From positions 1 through 41,368 of IMG/VR virus record IMGVR_UViG_3300012012_001148: DNA of 41,368 bases; one strand, 5' to 3'. The translations under genes and the position numbers were made by a program. This DNA is from a virus. Positions 1 through 8,914 of this stretch are shown one piece after another; position 1 is the stretch's first letter; every line of letters begins with the position of its first letter. Below the pieces are notes generated by a model, which had not been told where the DNA came from, did no database searches, and worked only from the letters and a program-made list of their open reading frames with translations.

Positions 1-3000
1 GCCATGTAATAGGATACGCAACCCCATTACCAACGGTTATCAATGTTATGTTACCAATGTTGCCATCAAATGGTGGATTACTAAACGTAAAATTAGTTAT
101 TGCAGCATTTATTGTTACTACAAATATATTACCATTATCTAAATTCAAATCTAAATTTCCAGGAGGACTAACAATACCTGCTGTTGTGTATTTTTCTTGA
201 TAATCAACAAAAGTTGGTGTGTATACGAATGAACCACTACTATGATAAACACTGCCGGATATTATTAAGTTTCCTGTATTTGGTCTTATTGTTTGAACAG
301 CAAGAGCTTGATTTACCGTTGTAGCATTTAAGTCCGTTGTTCCTGATACTATTAAACTTCCTGTAACTGTTAAATTTAGATCAAAAGTTGCTTCTTTTTG
401 AACATTCATACTTGATGAAACTACAAATCGTGTAGGACCAGTTTCTAAATATAAATTAGCAGATGCAGTAGCTGCATTTGTTGTTCCGTCTGAAAGTAGT
501 ATTCTTCCTGTTAATGGACTGTTTATTGTAGAAAATCCTGTTCCACTTGTTCCGCTACTACCATTTGCACCAGAAGTTCCCGATGAACCAGAGGCACCTG
601 CAGCACCAGAAGTTCCCGATGAACCAGAGGCACCTGCAGCACCAGAAGTTCCACTTGAACCAGATGCACCAGCGGCACCAGAAGTTCCTGATGAACCAGA
701 AGTTCCTGATGAACCAGATGCACCAGCGGCACCAGAAGTTCCACTTGAACCAGATGCACCAGCGGCACCAGAAGTTCCACTTGAACCAGATGCACCAGCG
801 GCACCAGAAGTTCCACTTGAACCAGATGCACCAGCGGCACCAGAAGTTCCACTTGAACCAGATGCACCAGCGGCACCAGAAGTTCCACTTGAACCAGATG
901 CACCAGCGGCACCAGAAGTTCCACTTGAACCAGAAGTTCCTGATGATCCGTTAGCTCCAGATGTTCCTGATGAACCATTTTGGCCACTTGTACCCGAACT
1001 ACCAGAAGTTCCACTACTTCCACTTGAACCATTTGCTCCAGATGTTCCAGAAGAACCAGATGTGCCTGATGAACCAGATGTTCCCGAACTTCCAGAAGTT
1101 CCAGATGAACCAGCTGCACCCGATGTTCCTGATGAACCTGAATTACCAGATGTTCCAGAACTTCCAGCAACAGAAGCAGTTGTTAATATGTTACCGATTG
1201 AATCGAATGCCAAATAACCAGTAATTGTTCCGGTAAATTTACCAGATGAATTATAGTTTGGAAGTTGTAATTGACCTGTTGCATGATTTATTTGTAAATC
1301 AACTGCATTACTTGATAAATCATTACCTTTCAAAATTCTAAATGCATCTTGATAATTGTCTATCATGGATGCAGTATTGTGATTCGTTGCCTTTTGTAGG
1401 AATAATTGGCCACCCTCTGTTGTGCTTCTTGCACCTAAAAATAAATTTCCTTCATTAGATATATTGGTTGTTCCAATACCAACTGTAATTCCATTTTGAT
1501 TATTAGATTGTGATACTATCAAAAATGTTGATGCAGTTGCTGCAGTTGTTGTTCCATCACTAAATAAAACTCTTAAATTGCCAGCATTATTTATCGTAGT
1601 AAATCCAGTTCCACTTGTTCCAGATGAACCAGATGTGCCTGATGAACCTGCGGCACCAGAAGTTCCTGATGAACCTGCGGCACCAGATGATCCTGATGAA
1701 CCAGATGTGCCGGATGAACCAGATGCACCCGCAGCACCAGATGATCCAGATGAACCGGATGTTCCCGATGAACCCGAACTACCATTTGCTCCAGATGTCC
1801 CACTACTACCACTTGTTCCAGATGAACCAGATGTTCCGGATGAACCTGCGGCGCCAGAAGTTCCACTTGTTCCAGATGTTGCTGCCGTATAACTTGTTCC
1901 GTTTATTATTAACGAACCAGTTATTGCCATTGAACCGGTTACTTGATGTAAGTCATCGTATGAATTACCAAATTTTGTTGAACCACTTTGGAAAATTATT
2001 GATGATGAAACAAATTCTGTATGATATTCTTCAGCGGTCAATCTGCCTGTAATAACTGCATTACCTGTTACAGTAAGAGTTGAACCGTCAAATGTTAAAT
2101 TTGTTTCAGCTACCGCTGCATTTACGGTTCCATCCGAAGTAAGTATTCTATTATCCGATGCATTTGAAATTGTTGTAAAACCAGTTCCACTTGTTCCGGA
2201 TGAACCAGATGTCCCACTACTACCGTTAGCACCAGATGTTCCAGAACTTCCACTTGTTCCACTACTACCAGAAGTTCCCGATGATCCTGATGTTCCAGAA
2301 CTACCAGACGTTCCCGATGAACCTGAAGTTCCGGATGAACCGTTAGCACCAGAAGTTCCACTACTACCAGAAGTTCCTGACGAACCAGCTGTTCCAGAGG
2401 AACCCGAGCTACCATTTGCACCGGATGTTCCTGATGATCCAGACGTTCCACTACTACCAGAAGTTCCTGATGATCCTGATGTGCCCGATGAACCGTTGGC
2501 ACCAGAAGTTCCACTACTTCCTGCAGTTCCTGATGTTCCACTTGTTCCAGAAGAAGCTGCGGTATAACTTGTTCCGTTTATTATCAGGTTACCAGATATA
2601 TCTAATGAACCAGTTACACCGTAAGAACCACTTAATTGTTTTGTATGTGTCCACAAACTTGCACTATAAATTAGTAAATCGCCGTTACTAACGCCAGTTG
2701 TGGAAACATTATGCAATTCATCTAATTCATAACCGTTATCTATCTTTACATAGATAGAACCAACGGTTGCATGCACTCTTTCAACATACCCCAATGTTAC
2801 GGTGTGTTGTGGTGCAATAGGTTTAGTTTCGGAATACTGTCCAGATGAACTTAAATATAATAGGGCACCTTCGGTTAAACCAACGGTATTTAATTTTTCT
2901 AATACACCGTTTGTAATAACAAAACCTTCAGCACCACTTGCAATACTTTCAGCAACAAATCCTATTGTGGTCGATGAACCTTGTTCACCAGAATAATCTG

Positions 3001-3349
3001 CAAGTTTTGCTGCAACACGATTGCCTTGTGATCCTGAAATATAAACAACTTGCCCTTTATTTAGTGTTGTTGCTTCTGCATTATAGACACGAGCGTATGT
3101 CTGTTGTCCTAATAGTAAATTTACATTTCCACCCTTTAATCCTAAATCTATTGATCCGTTTCCATCATCCCATACCATTCTACCTGCAGCATTAGCAGCA
3201 GGTGATGCCATGTTAAAATCAACATTATCAACATTGGTAATTGATCCACTCATGGTAAGTGAACCGGATATGATGGATCCATTTGATGCAGTTACAGATG
3301 AAAGATGTGCCTGACTTCCACTAACTATTATTTTTTTCCAAGTAGACAA
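1..3349 (-). CDS. Collagen-like tail fibre protein, 3'-truncated by window
   Basis: The frame is open from a TTG codon at 3349 to the window edge, at least 1116 residues, with no stop seen. The start is chosen because an in-frame stop lies just upstream, no ATG fits, and GGAG sits 7 nt before the TTG. It also gives an N-terminus (STWKKIIVSGS) like that of the fibre starting at 10455 (ATWKKLIVSGS). An N-terminal beta-rich region is followed by three Gly-X-Y blocks (about 2557-2190, 1884-1612 and 1167-541) made of GTS/GSS/GAN/GAA triplets with almost no proline. These are separated by non-repetitive modules, one with an FGNSYDDLHQVTGS motif shared with the 513-aa fibre. The last visible residues (TVGNGVAYPITW) resemble the end of many phage fibres, so little is probably missing. 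Likely role: a long trimeric receptor-binding or side fibre. The downstream position after two glycosyltransferases suggests it is their substrate. Confidence 0.8.
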   Translation of the reverse strand, partial: MSTWKKIIVSGSQAHLSSVTASNGSIISGSLTMSGSITNVDNVDFNMASPAANAAGRMVWDDGNGSIDLGLKGGNVNLLLGQQTYARVYNAEATTLNKGQVVYISGSQGNRVAAKLADYSGEQGSSTTIGFVAESIASGAEGFVITNGVLEKLNTVGLTEGALLYLSSSGQYSETKPIAPQHTVTLGYVERVHATVGSIYVKIDNGYELDELHNVSTTGVSNGDLLIYSASLWTHTKQLSGSYGVTGSLDISGNLIINGTSYTAASSGTSGTSGTAGSSGTSGANGSSGTSGSSGTSGSSGTSGSSGTSGANGSSGSSGTAGSSGTSGSSGTSGANGSSGTSGSSGTSGSSGTSGSSGTSGSSGTSGSSGTSGANGSSGTSGSSGTSGTGFTTISNASDNRILTSDGTVNAAVAETNLTFDGSTLTVTGNAVITGRLTAEEYHTEFVSSSIIFQSGSTKFGNSYDDLHQVTGSMAITGSLIINGTSYTAATSGTSGTSGAAGSSGTSGSSGTSGSSGTSGANGSSGSSGTSGSSGSSGAAGASGSSGTSGSSGSSGAAGSSGTSGAAGSSGTSGSSGTSGTGFTTINNAGNLRVLFSDGTTTAATASTFLIVSQSNNQNGITVGIGTTNISNEGNLFLGARSTTEGGQLFLQKATNHNTASMIDNYQDAFRILKGNDLSSNAVDLQINHATGQLQLPNYNSSGKFTGTITGYLAFDSIGNILTTASVAGSSGTSGNSGSSGTSGAAGSSGTSGSSGTSGSSGTSGSSGTSGANGSSGSSGTSGSSGTSGQNGSSGTSGANGSSGTSGSSGTSGAAGASGSSGTSGAAGASGSSGTSGAAGASGSSGTSGAAGASGSSGTSGAAGASGSSGTSGAAGASGSSGTSGSSGTSGAAGASGSSGTSGAAGASGSSGTSGAAGASGSSGTSGANGSSGTSGTGFSTINSPLTGRILLSDGTTNAATASANLYLETGPTRFVVSSSMNVQKEATFDLNLTVTGSLIVSGTTDLNATTVNQALAVQTIRPNTGNLIISGSVYHSSGSFVYTPTFVDYQEKYTTAGIVSPPGNLDLNLDNGNIFVVTINAAITNFTFSNPPFDGNIGNITLITVGNGVAYPITW
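541..1167 (-). repeat. Collagen-like Gly-X-Y block C of the terminal fibre
   Basis: About 209 residues of uninterrupted triplets dominated by GSS, GTS and GAA/GAS. Ser or Thr fills most X and Y positions, so if these sites are O-glycosylated this is the densest acceptor region of the fibre. Proline is essentially absent, so stability would not come from the proline-rich chemistry of animal collagen. Confidence 0.85.
741..932 (-). repeat. Five perfect 36-bp tandem repeats inside the fibre gene
   Basis: Copies start at 741, 777, 813, 849 and 885, are identical over 36 bp, and a partial sixth begins at 921. A further isolated copy begins at about 651. Each unit encodes 12 residues (four Gly triplets of the GSS-GTS-GAA-GAS type). 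A related 36-bp unit is duplicated at about 569-640. Base-level identity, rather than only amino-acid similarity, points to recent duplication by slippage or recombination. Copy-number change keeps the reading frame and would alter fibre length in 12-residue steps. Confidence 0.93.
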
Positions 3350-3356
3350 AAAGTAG

Positions 3357-3360
3357 CTCC
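3357..3360 (-). promoter_or_regulatory. Ribosome binding site deciding a TTG start
   Basis: GGAG lies 7 nt upstream of the TTG at 3349. No in-frame ATG or GTG exists between this site and the conserved fibre N-terminus, and an in-frame TAG lies a few codons upstream, so the TTG is the only sensible start. Confidence 0.75.
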
Positions 3361-3382
3361 ACGATTTATATGAATACTGCTA

Positions 3383-3390
3383 TAAATATG
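3383..3390 (-). promoter_or_regulatory. Putative promoter box CATATTTA before the collagen fibre gene
   Basis: On the sense strand the gap reads CATATTTATAG, 34 nt before the TTG start. The same eleven bases occur before the fibre gene starting at 12020, and near-copies precede 10455 and 30814. A TTG lies 14 nt upstream, a poor spacing for a -33 element. The call rests on recurrence of the motif, not on a match to a known consensus. Confidence 0.4.
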
Positions 3391-3395
3391 TAGTT

Positions 3396-5486
3396 TTATG
3401 ATTTCAATAACTTTTCTACATGGGGTTTTACCATGTCAAATGTTATTGTTTTAGTGCATTCAAATTGTCTATCCGTTCCCTTATGTTCAGGACACCAATT
3501 CCAGTCTCCCCTATCAAAATGATGTTTAGCAAAACACCCGTTACACACATTGCGATTTATTACACGGATAATATCGGTGGTCATTTCCTGCCATGGTTCT
3601 GAAAATCCACTTATTAGAATTGTTGGCACATTTAATGCCCAAGAATACCAAGTCAATCCACTTCCTAATCCAACAAAAAATTTGGCACCTTTAATTATTG
3701 AACCCAATTCTTCTAATGATTTTCCACTAACTTTAATAACACCCTTTGGTTGTCTATTACCCATAAACCCATCTTCTTCTTTGGAAACCAAGTAAACATC
3801 ATAACCATTTGATTTTACATAATCAACTAATTCTTGCCATCCAGTTGGATTATTCCAATACTTTGCTTGAGCGGTTGAGTGAGTTGCAATACAAATATAC
3901 GGCGTTTTTGATTGATAAACTGGTAAATCCTTTACTTTTGGTTTTATTTCTTTATAGTCTAAACCAATAATGTCCGTAATAGTTTGTTGTAATGGGATTT
4001 CATTTGCTGGATTTATATGTAAATTTTCATCAAATTTCTTATCAGCAGTATAATACCATCCAATTTTGTAAGCAACATCAAAATCAAAAAAGTTTTCAAT
4101 CTTGTCCACAAAATTAACTTCTGGATAAACATCCCTAAAAAGATTATTATGGAACGTAAATGCATAAGTTTTACAATTATACTTTTTCCTAAATTCATCA
4201 ACATACGGAATCCAAGCCAGTGTATCACCAATAGAAGATGAATCAAAATACAGTAAAACTTTTTTATCTTTTAAGTCTAAATTATTTTCTATTACGTTAT
4301 TTTTTGAATCAGTTATTACTATTTTCCATTTAACAAAATGCCTTTTGTTTGCCCTTGCCCAAGAATTTGTTGATACATTTGTATCATATACTACGTTATT
4401 ATGTAATGTATCAATAAATTTAATGTTGTAATTTTCATTGACTTGTCCTGTTATCTTAACATTTGGACCATCTATGAAATGAAATTCTATTATATTATCA
4501 TATTTTATTCTTTTTACTTTATCGTATATTCTTAATGCAGTAGTTTTCATATCGGTTTTTGATATTCTTTCATACATAGTGTTTAATTTAGCTACAACAT
4601 TTTTCCAATCAAAACTCTTGACACTATCTATTGTTTTGTTTCTTTCTTCGGTGTAATTGTCAATAACGTATTTTATTTTATTAACAACATCATCTACATC
4701 TCTATCTACCATTGTTGTATGTAAATTACCAGAACAATCAGTTGTTATTACTGGCAATCCAGATGCAGCCGCTTCTAATATAGTTAATGGTGGATGACCA
4801 GCTTCTATGCTTGTTGCATGAACTAATATACTATGTGTTCTGTATATTTCTTTTAATTCATCAGGTGTTGCATCATATTTGATTTCAACATTTGGTCTTA
4901 ACAAATTTTTATATTTTTCAAAAAAGTTTTTATTATTGTCACTTGGACCAACAATAGTAATTGGTAAATTTAATTTTGTTGCAGCTTCTATTGCATACTT
5001 AAATCCCTTTCTATCAAAAAATATATTACCGCTTATTCCATTGTTACCAACACATAACAATTTATGTTTGTTTGTTAGTTCATTCTTTTCATAATAATCT
5101 AACGATACACCATGTTCCAAGTAGATAGGAAACCCATCAAAGTATTCAACCATATATTCTGCCGGAACTATTGACAATTCTGCAAGTTTCATTGCAAGTA
5201 AATTATCTTGATATATCTTATTGTCTTTACCATTTACATATAGATTGTGGTCATGGCAAGTAAATATGTATGGTATACCCTTTTCATATAACTCGATAGC
5301 ATGATTCCACATATGAACGTGAACAATATCATACTCACCCTTATTTATTTCATTTACATATTTGATGTCTACATTGTGACCTAATTGCACAAGTTCCAAA
5401 TAATAATGCCACATTATTTTCTCAACAGCACCCCAATTTTTTGGTGGAATTTCCATGTGACCGGGATTTATTTGAGCAATTTTCAT
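3396..5486 (-). CDS. Fused glycosyltransferase: GT4 domain plus TibC/Aah-type O-heptosyltransferase
   Basis: A 696-residue two-enzyme protein. Residues 1 to about 310 are a GT-B fold of the GT4 type, starting KIAQINPGHMEIPP and carrying an EAGHPPLTILEAAASG-type nucleotide-sugar motif. Residues about 335-430 form a beta-rich segment (FIDGPNVKITG). The rest matches the bacterial autotransporter O-heptosyltransferase family (Aah, TibC), with SIGDTLAWIPYVDEFRKKY near residue 430 and an iron-finger cysteine set at C648, C651, C665 and C677 inside the WCPEHKGTDRQFEC block. In that family the enzyme transfers heptose from ADP-heptose to serines of repetitive beta-solenoid proteins. The gene overlaps its upstream partner by 4 bp (ATGA), so the two are probably translationally coupled, and it ends 47 bp before the start of a Ser/Thr-rich fibre. 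Sugar and acceptor are inferred. Confidence 0.85.
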   Translation of the reverse strand: MKIAQINPGHMEIPPKNWGAVEKIMWHYYLELVQLGHNVDIKYVNEINKGEYDIVHVHMWNHAIELYEKGIPYIFTCHDHNLYVNGKDNKIYQDNLLAMKLAELSIVPAEYMVEYFDGFPIYLEHGVSLDYYEKNELTNKHKLLCVGNNGISGNIFFDRKGFKYAIEAATKLNLPITIVGPSDNNKNFFEKYKNLLRPNVEIKYDATPDELKEIYRTHSILVHATSIEAGHPPLTILEAAASGLPVITTDCSGNLHTTMVDRDVDDVVNKIKYVIDNYTEERNKTIDSVKSFDWKNVVAKLNTMYERISKTDMKTTALRIYDKVKRIKYDNIIEFHFIDGPNVKITGQVNENYNIKFIDTLHNNVVYDTNVSTNSWARANKRHFVKWKIVITDSKNNVIENNLDLKDKKVLLYFDSSSIGDTLAWIPYVDEFRKKYNCKTYAFTFHNNLFRDVYPEVNFVDKIENFFDFDVAYKIGWYYTADKKFDENLHINPANEIPLQQTITDIIGLDYKEIKPKVKDLPVYQSKTPYICIATHSTAQAKYWNNPTGWQELVDYVKSNGYDVYLVSKEEDGFMGNRQPKGVIKVSGKSLEELGSIIKGAKFFVGLGSGLTWYSWALNVPTILISGFSEPWQEMTTDIIRVINRNVCNGCFAKHHFDRGDWNWCPEHKGTDRQFECTKTITFDMVKPHVEKLLKS

Positions 5487-8155
5487 ATTTCAAATTCCTT
5501 AAATTTCTTATCATAACCATCTATATCAGACTTACCTTCAAATTGAGTTACTATTGTTTTATTTGATACACATAAATTAAAATTATTACTTTGTGATATA
5601 TTGCTCAAATAACAATCAAGAGCATCCCATTTTTCTTTTAATAAAGCATTTTTTATTCTTTTACGAAAATGTTTTGGAATAATAATACATTGACAACCTA
5701 TTATTTTATCACAAATAAAAAAATCATCGGACAATTTTTTGATGTCATTGGATTGTAAATATCCGGATTCTAAATCATATATTCCACCAAATGAAATTAA
5801 ATCTACCAATTCTTTATTACATAATTCCAAAACTTCTTGTAATTTTTTAATAAACAAATCCATGTTTGATATTTTTGCATCGCCTTCAAAAACAATAAGT
5901 GCATCCAAATTTGAATCAAATTCTGACAGAACTGCATTTTTGAATGATTCATAACAACCATAGTGACCCGGTGTTAATGCGTTTTGTTTTAATTCTTTAC
6001 TAACATCATGTGGTCTATTACATTTTGAAATTGGTGGCAAATCAATATATTTGTCATTGTAATGTTGTACATACACTATACCATAAGATTGAATTGGCGA
6101 TATGTTATTTATTGATTTATTCTGTTTATCTATGTTATCATTTAGCAAAAATTGCACTGCCTTTATGTTATTAAACTTTTTTTTTTCGTCTCGAACAAGA
6201 TATACTGTACCAACATCACTGGATTCATAAGTTTGTGTTATATCTGTATTTTCACTTGTACTTTGATCCCTTATTTGGTTTAGTACAAAACCATGTGATA
6301 GTATTTTCTCTATCATTCTTTTTGTTTTACCATTGATATTACTATGAAATTCTATTAAAAAAGAATCAGTCATATCGAAAATCCAATCATCCAAATTTTC
6401 AATAATATCATATTCAGCACCTTCAATATCCATTTTTATCAAACCAATTCTCTTTATATCTTTATTTTGAATAAATGTTTTCAATGATATTGCAGGAACA
6501 GTTATTTCCTTTGGTATTGCATGAGGACTTACGTGATCTTTTGATATTGAACCTATTGTTGAATTATTTTCACTTATGTAGAATGTTAAATCTTCATCTT
6601 TTGTGTAGACTGCCTTTTCAACTATTTCATAGTCACTATGTTTATGTAGTATTGAATGTATATTTTGTATAGCATTAACATTTGGTTCAAATGCATAAAC
6701 ATTTTTACAACCACTATTCAATAGATATAGTGAAAATAATCCATTATTTGCTCCTATATCAAAAACAGTATCTATATCTTTTATACCGTAACAATCATAT
6801 TGACCATTGACAAACATTTCATTGTAATTGAAAAATATACAATCAAATGGATTTGATAAATTTAATTTTACATTTCGTCTACCATTTGAATTTTTAATTA
6901 CAAGTTCTTTTGAAAATAATAATTTATCATCTGGAGAATAAAACTCAAATAAAAATCCTCTAAAACTATCGTCTTTCATAAAATCATAAACTCTTTTTGG
7001 GGTTGGTATAGTCCAATATGAATTTTTATTTTGAAATACCGCATCAAACCAATAAATAGGAACATTAGAGTCAATATCTTTTATTGATATTTTTGTTTCC
7101 AATCTACTTGAATCAAGATATTGAATTTCTATTTTATTTTCATTATCAATAAATTTTAGATTAAATGCAGTTGCCATGTCAAAGTTAATACTATGTTGTA
7201 TGCCCAATTTGTTACAAATACTTCTCATATTTTTATACAAATCATCAAAGTCCAAATAATCTATATTATCATATTTGTCATACATATTCAAATAAACGGG
7301 CAAATTGTAAATCAACGAAGGCATACCATATCCTATTGCCTCTCGGATTACTAATGGACTAGTTTCTTTATCCCCATTTGTTCCTCTTGATGTAAATAAA
7401 AATAAATCCATACAAGAATAAAAATTATCAACATCGCCTCTTTCACCCCAAATTTTTACATTAGGAGGACAATCATTTAATAGTGGTTGCCAGTATGATC
7501 TAAAATTGTCTGCCTGATTACCTATAAAATGAAATTGTATAGGATAATCTATAAGTTTTTTGGCATAATCAAAAATTTCAGCTTGATTTTTTCTTGATGT
7601 GAATAAACCAACATTCAAAACGTGTTTTAGATTAGGATCCAACCCTAATTTTTTTAGACCTTCTTCTCGGTTTTGTTTTTCTTTATACTCAATATCAGCT
7701 TCAAGTATTGTTATCGGTATATTTAATTTTGAAAAATTTTGTCTTTGATATTCGGATATAAGAGCAAAATAATCTGGAAAATATAATTTTTTTGTATAGT
7801 CAAAAGAAGAATCGTGAGAAGTTTCTATGATTTTATATTCTCTTTCAATTGAATACAATTTATTTGCAACAAATCTATCCATAAAAAATTCCGGCATTTC
7901 TTGAAGGTGAACTATATCCGGATTTATTTCCTTGATTATTTTATTCAATTCAGTTTTTTCATTTTTTAATGAATAAAATTTATTACCAAGAAGATTCACT
8001 ATTTGTTTTCTTTGAACAACAAATATATCCGCTATCATTGAATACTCAATACAATAGACATCCACCTCAGCTTTTATTTTTTTAATGAGGGATAATGTAT
8101 ATTGTGGTAGACCACCCGTGGAAAGATGTGGCACAATAAACAAAACTTTTTTCAC
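5483..8155 (-). CDS. Trifunctional sugar enzyme: GT4 + FkbM methyltransferase + GT25-like domain
   Basis: An 890-residue fusion. Residues 1 to about 310 are GT4-like (KKVLFIVPHLSTGGLPQYT; NVGLFTSRKNQ; ETSPLVIREAIGYGMPSL). Residues about 325-420 are a beta-rich linker reminiscent of the one in the next gene. Residues about 445-655 are an FkbM-family SAM methyltransferase, with VFDIGANNGLF at 464-474 and MDIEGAEYD at 575-583. Residues about 690-890 look like a GT25-type (LPS/collagen glycosyltransferase) domain with VFEGDA at 755-760 in place of the usual acidic EDD-type motif. The GTG start at 8155 is supported by AAGG 7 nt upstream, and its stop overlaps the start of the heptosyltransferase gene. 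Likely role: building, extending and O-methylating a glycan, cytoplasmic because no signal peptide or membrane segment is visible. Domains 1 and 2 are secure; the GT25 assignment is less so. Confidence 0.8.
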   Translation of the reverse strand: MKKVLFIVPHLSTGGLPQYTLSLIKKIKAEVDVYCIEYSMIADIFVVQRKQIVNLLGNKFYSLKNEKTELNKIIKEINPDIVHLQEMPEFFMDRFVANKLYSIEREYKIIETSHDSSFDYTKKLYFPDYFALISEYQRQNFSKLNIPITILEADIEYKEKQNREEGLKKLGLDPNLKHVLNVGLFTSRKNQAEIFDYAKKLIDYPIQFHFIGNQADNFRSYWQPLLNDCPPNVKIWGERGDVDNFYSCMDLFLFTSRGTNGDKETSPLVIREAIGYGMPSLIYNLPVYLNMYDKYDNIDYLDFDDLYKNMRSICNKLGIQHSINFDMATAFNLKFIDNENKIEIQYLDSSRLETKISIKDIDSNVPIYWFDAVFQNKNSYWTIPTPKRVYDFMKDDSFRGFLFEFYSPDDKLLFSKELVIKNSNGRRNVKLNLSNPFDCIFFNYNEMFVNGQYDCYGIKDIDTVFDIGANNGLFSLYLLNSGCKNVYAFEPNVNAIQNIHSILHKHSDYEIVEKAVYTKDEDLTFYISENNSTIGSISKDHVSPHAIPKEITVPAISLKTFIQNKDIKRIGLIKMDIEGAEYDIIENLDDWIFDMTDSFLIEFHSNINGKTKRMIEKILSHGFVLNQIRDQSTSENTDITQTYESSDVGTVYLVRDEKKKFNNIKAVQFLLNDNIDKQNKSINNISPIQSYGIVYVQHYNDKYIDLPPISKCNRPHDVSKELKQNALTPGHYGCYESFKNAVLSEFDSNLDALIVFEGDAKISNMDLFIKKLQEVLELCNKELVDLISFGGIYDLESGYLQSNDIKKLSDDFFICDKIIGCQCIIIPKHFRKRIKNALLKEKWDALDCYLSNISQSNNFNLCVSNKTIVTQFEGKSDIDGYDKKFKEFEI

Positions 8156-8162
8156 GAAACCA

Positions 8163-8166
8163 CCTT
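8163..8166 (-). promoter_or_regulatory. Ribosome binding site supporting a GTG start
   Basis: AAGG (within AAAGGTGG) lies 7 nt before the GTG at 8155. The GTG-initiated N-terminus KKVLFIVPHLSTGG is a typical first beta strand of a GT4 enzyme, so nothing is missing upstream. Confidence 0.65.
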
Positions 8167-8182
8167 TATATTTTAGATAATA

Positions 8183-8914
8183 CTATAACCCAAATTCCGA
8201 TTTATCGAAATTGTAATTTTGTAGGACTTCTGCCGAAGTTAAACTTCGATTGTAACAATATACTTTAGCAATTCTACCGTTAAGAAGATTTCCAACACCA
8301 AATGATGCAATGTTTGTAGAATTATTACCGGTATGGGCAGTTTTTTGTGCAGTATATGTGCTGTCTTGTGCACCATTGATATACAAAACCATACCATCAG
8401 TAGTATTAAATGTAAGCGTTACATTATACCAAGTGCTCAAACTAATAGTTGCAGTTGATGGGTATGCTTGATAATTTCCCCAATTGGAATGACCCGAATA
8501 TATTTTAGTGCCACCGGCCATATACATAAAATGCCCACCTGTATCACTACTGACAAGGTTATTATCGGCATAACCATTCAAATAAAACCAAACTGATTTT
8601 GTGTATGTTGTTGTTGTTAAAACAGCACCACTACCAGTTCCTCTTTGTGTTGAACCATTAAATGTAAAATATGACGGTGTTCCTGAAGTATATGTTGGTG
8701 AATTTACAAGAGTTATATTTTGTTGTGTCCCTGCAATATCTGTCCAAGTTGTTCCACTTCCACCGTAAGATGTAGCATTTCCAGCATCCAATCTTAAAGT
8801 AAGACCGTCAGTAACAAGTGAAACCGATTGTATGATTGTAAGTCCACCCAAACCACCAGTGTTAGTTAAAGTCAAACTACCGTTTCCACCATTATTTGAA
8901 AGTGTCAAACTCAT
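8183..8914 (-). CDS. LamG / concanavalin-fold tail protein
   Basis: 243 residues. The first 30 are a low-complexity beta segment (SLTLSNNGGNGSLTLTN). Residues about 35-235 are a LamG/ConA-like jelly roll, with GLTLRLDAGN opening the domain, FTFNGSTQRG, WYNVTLTFN, GMVLYINGAQ and the closing GRIAKVYCYNRSLTSAEVLQNY helix. Such domains bind carbohydrate or build virion decoration and fibre tips in phages. It has no signal peptide. The ATG overlaps the stop of the small upstream gene by ATGA and lacks its own clear Shine-Dalgarno site, so it is probably translated by coupling. Its position between fibres and the glycosylation genes fits a virion adhesin. Confidence 0.75.
   Translation of the reverse strand: MSLTLSNNGGNGSLTLTNTGGLGGLTIIQSVSLVTDGLTLRLDAGNATSYGGSGTTWTDIAGTQQNITLVNSPTYTSGTPSYFTFNGSTQRGTGSGAVLTTTTYTKSVWFYLNGYADNNLVSSDTGGHFMYMAGGTKIYSGHSNWGNYQAYPSTATISLSTWYNVTLTFNTTDGMVLYINGAQDSTYTAQKTAHTGNNSTNIASFGVGNLLNGRIAKVYCYNRSLTSAEVLQNYNFDKSEFGL

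Noticed and set aside
565-935. The 36-bp repeats as a CRISPR array
   Set aside because: There are no spacers: the units are directly adjacent, keep one reading frame and encode collagen triplets.
523-1866. Long open frames rich in H, L, V, E or in P, D, E on both strands across the fibre repeats
   Set aside because: They are shadow frames of the Gly-Ser/Thr repeat. The repeat period is a multiple of three, so all frames stay open; the true frame is the minus-strand Gly-X-Y one.
3380-3392. Plus-strand TATAAATA as a T4 late promoter (also at 12066 and 30852)
   Set aside because: In that orientation it would transcribe away from the genes that follow, and no plus-strand gene exists. The reverse-complement reading before minus-strand starts is the more useful pattern.
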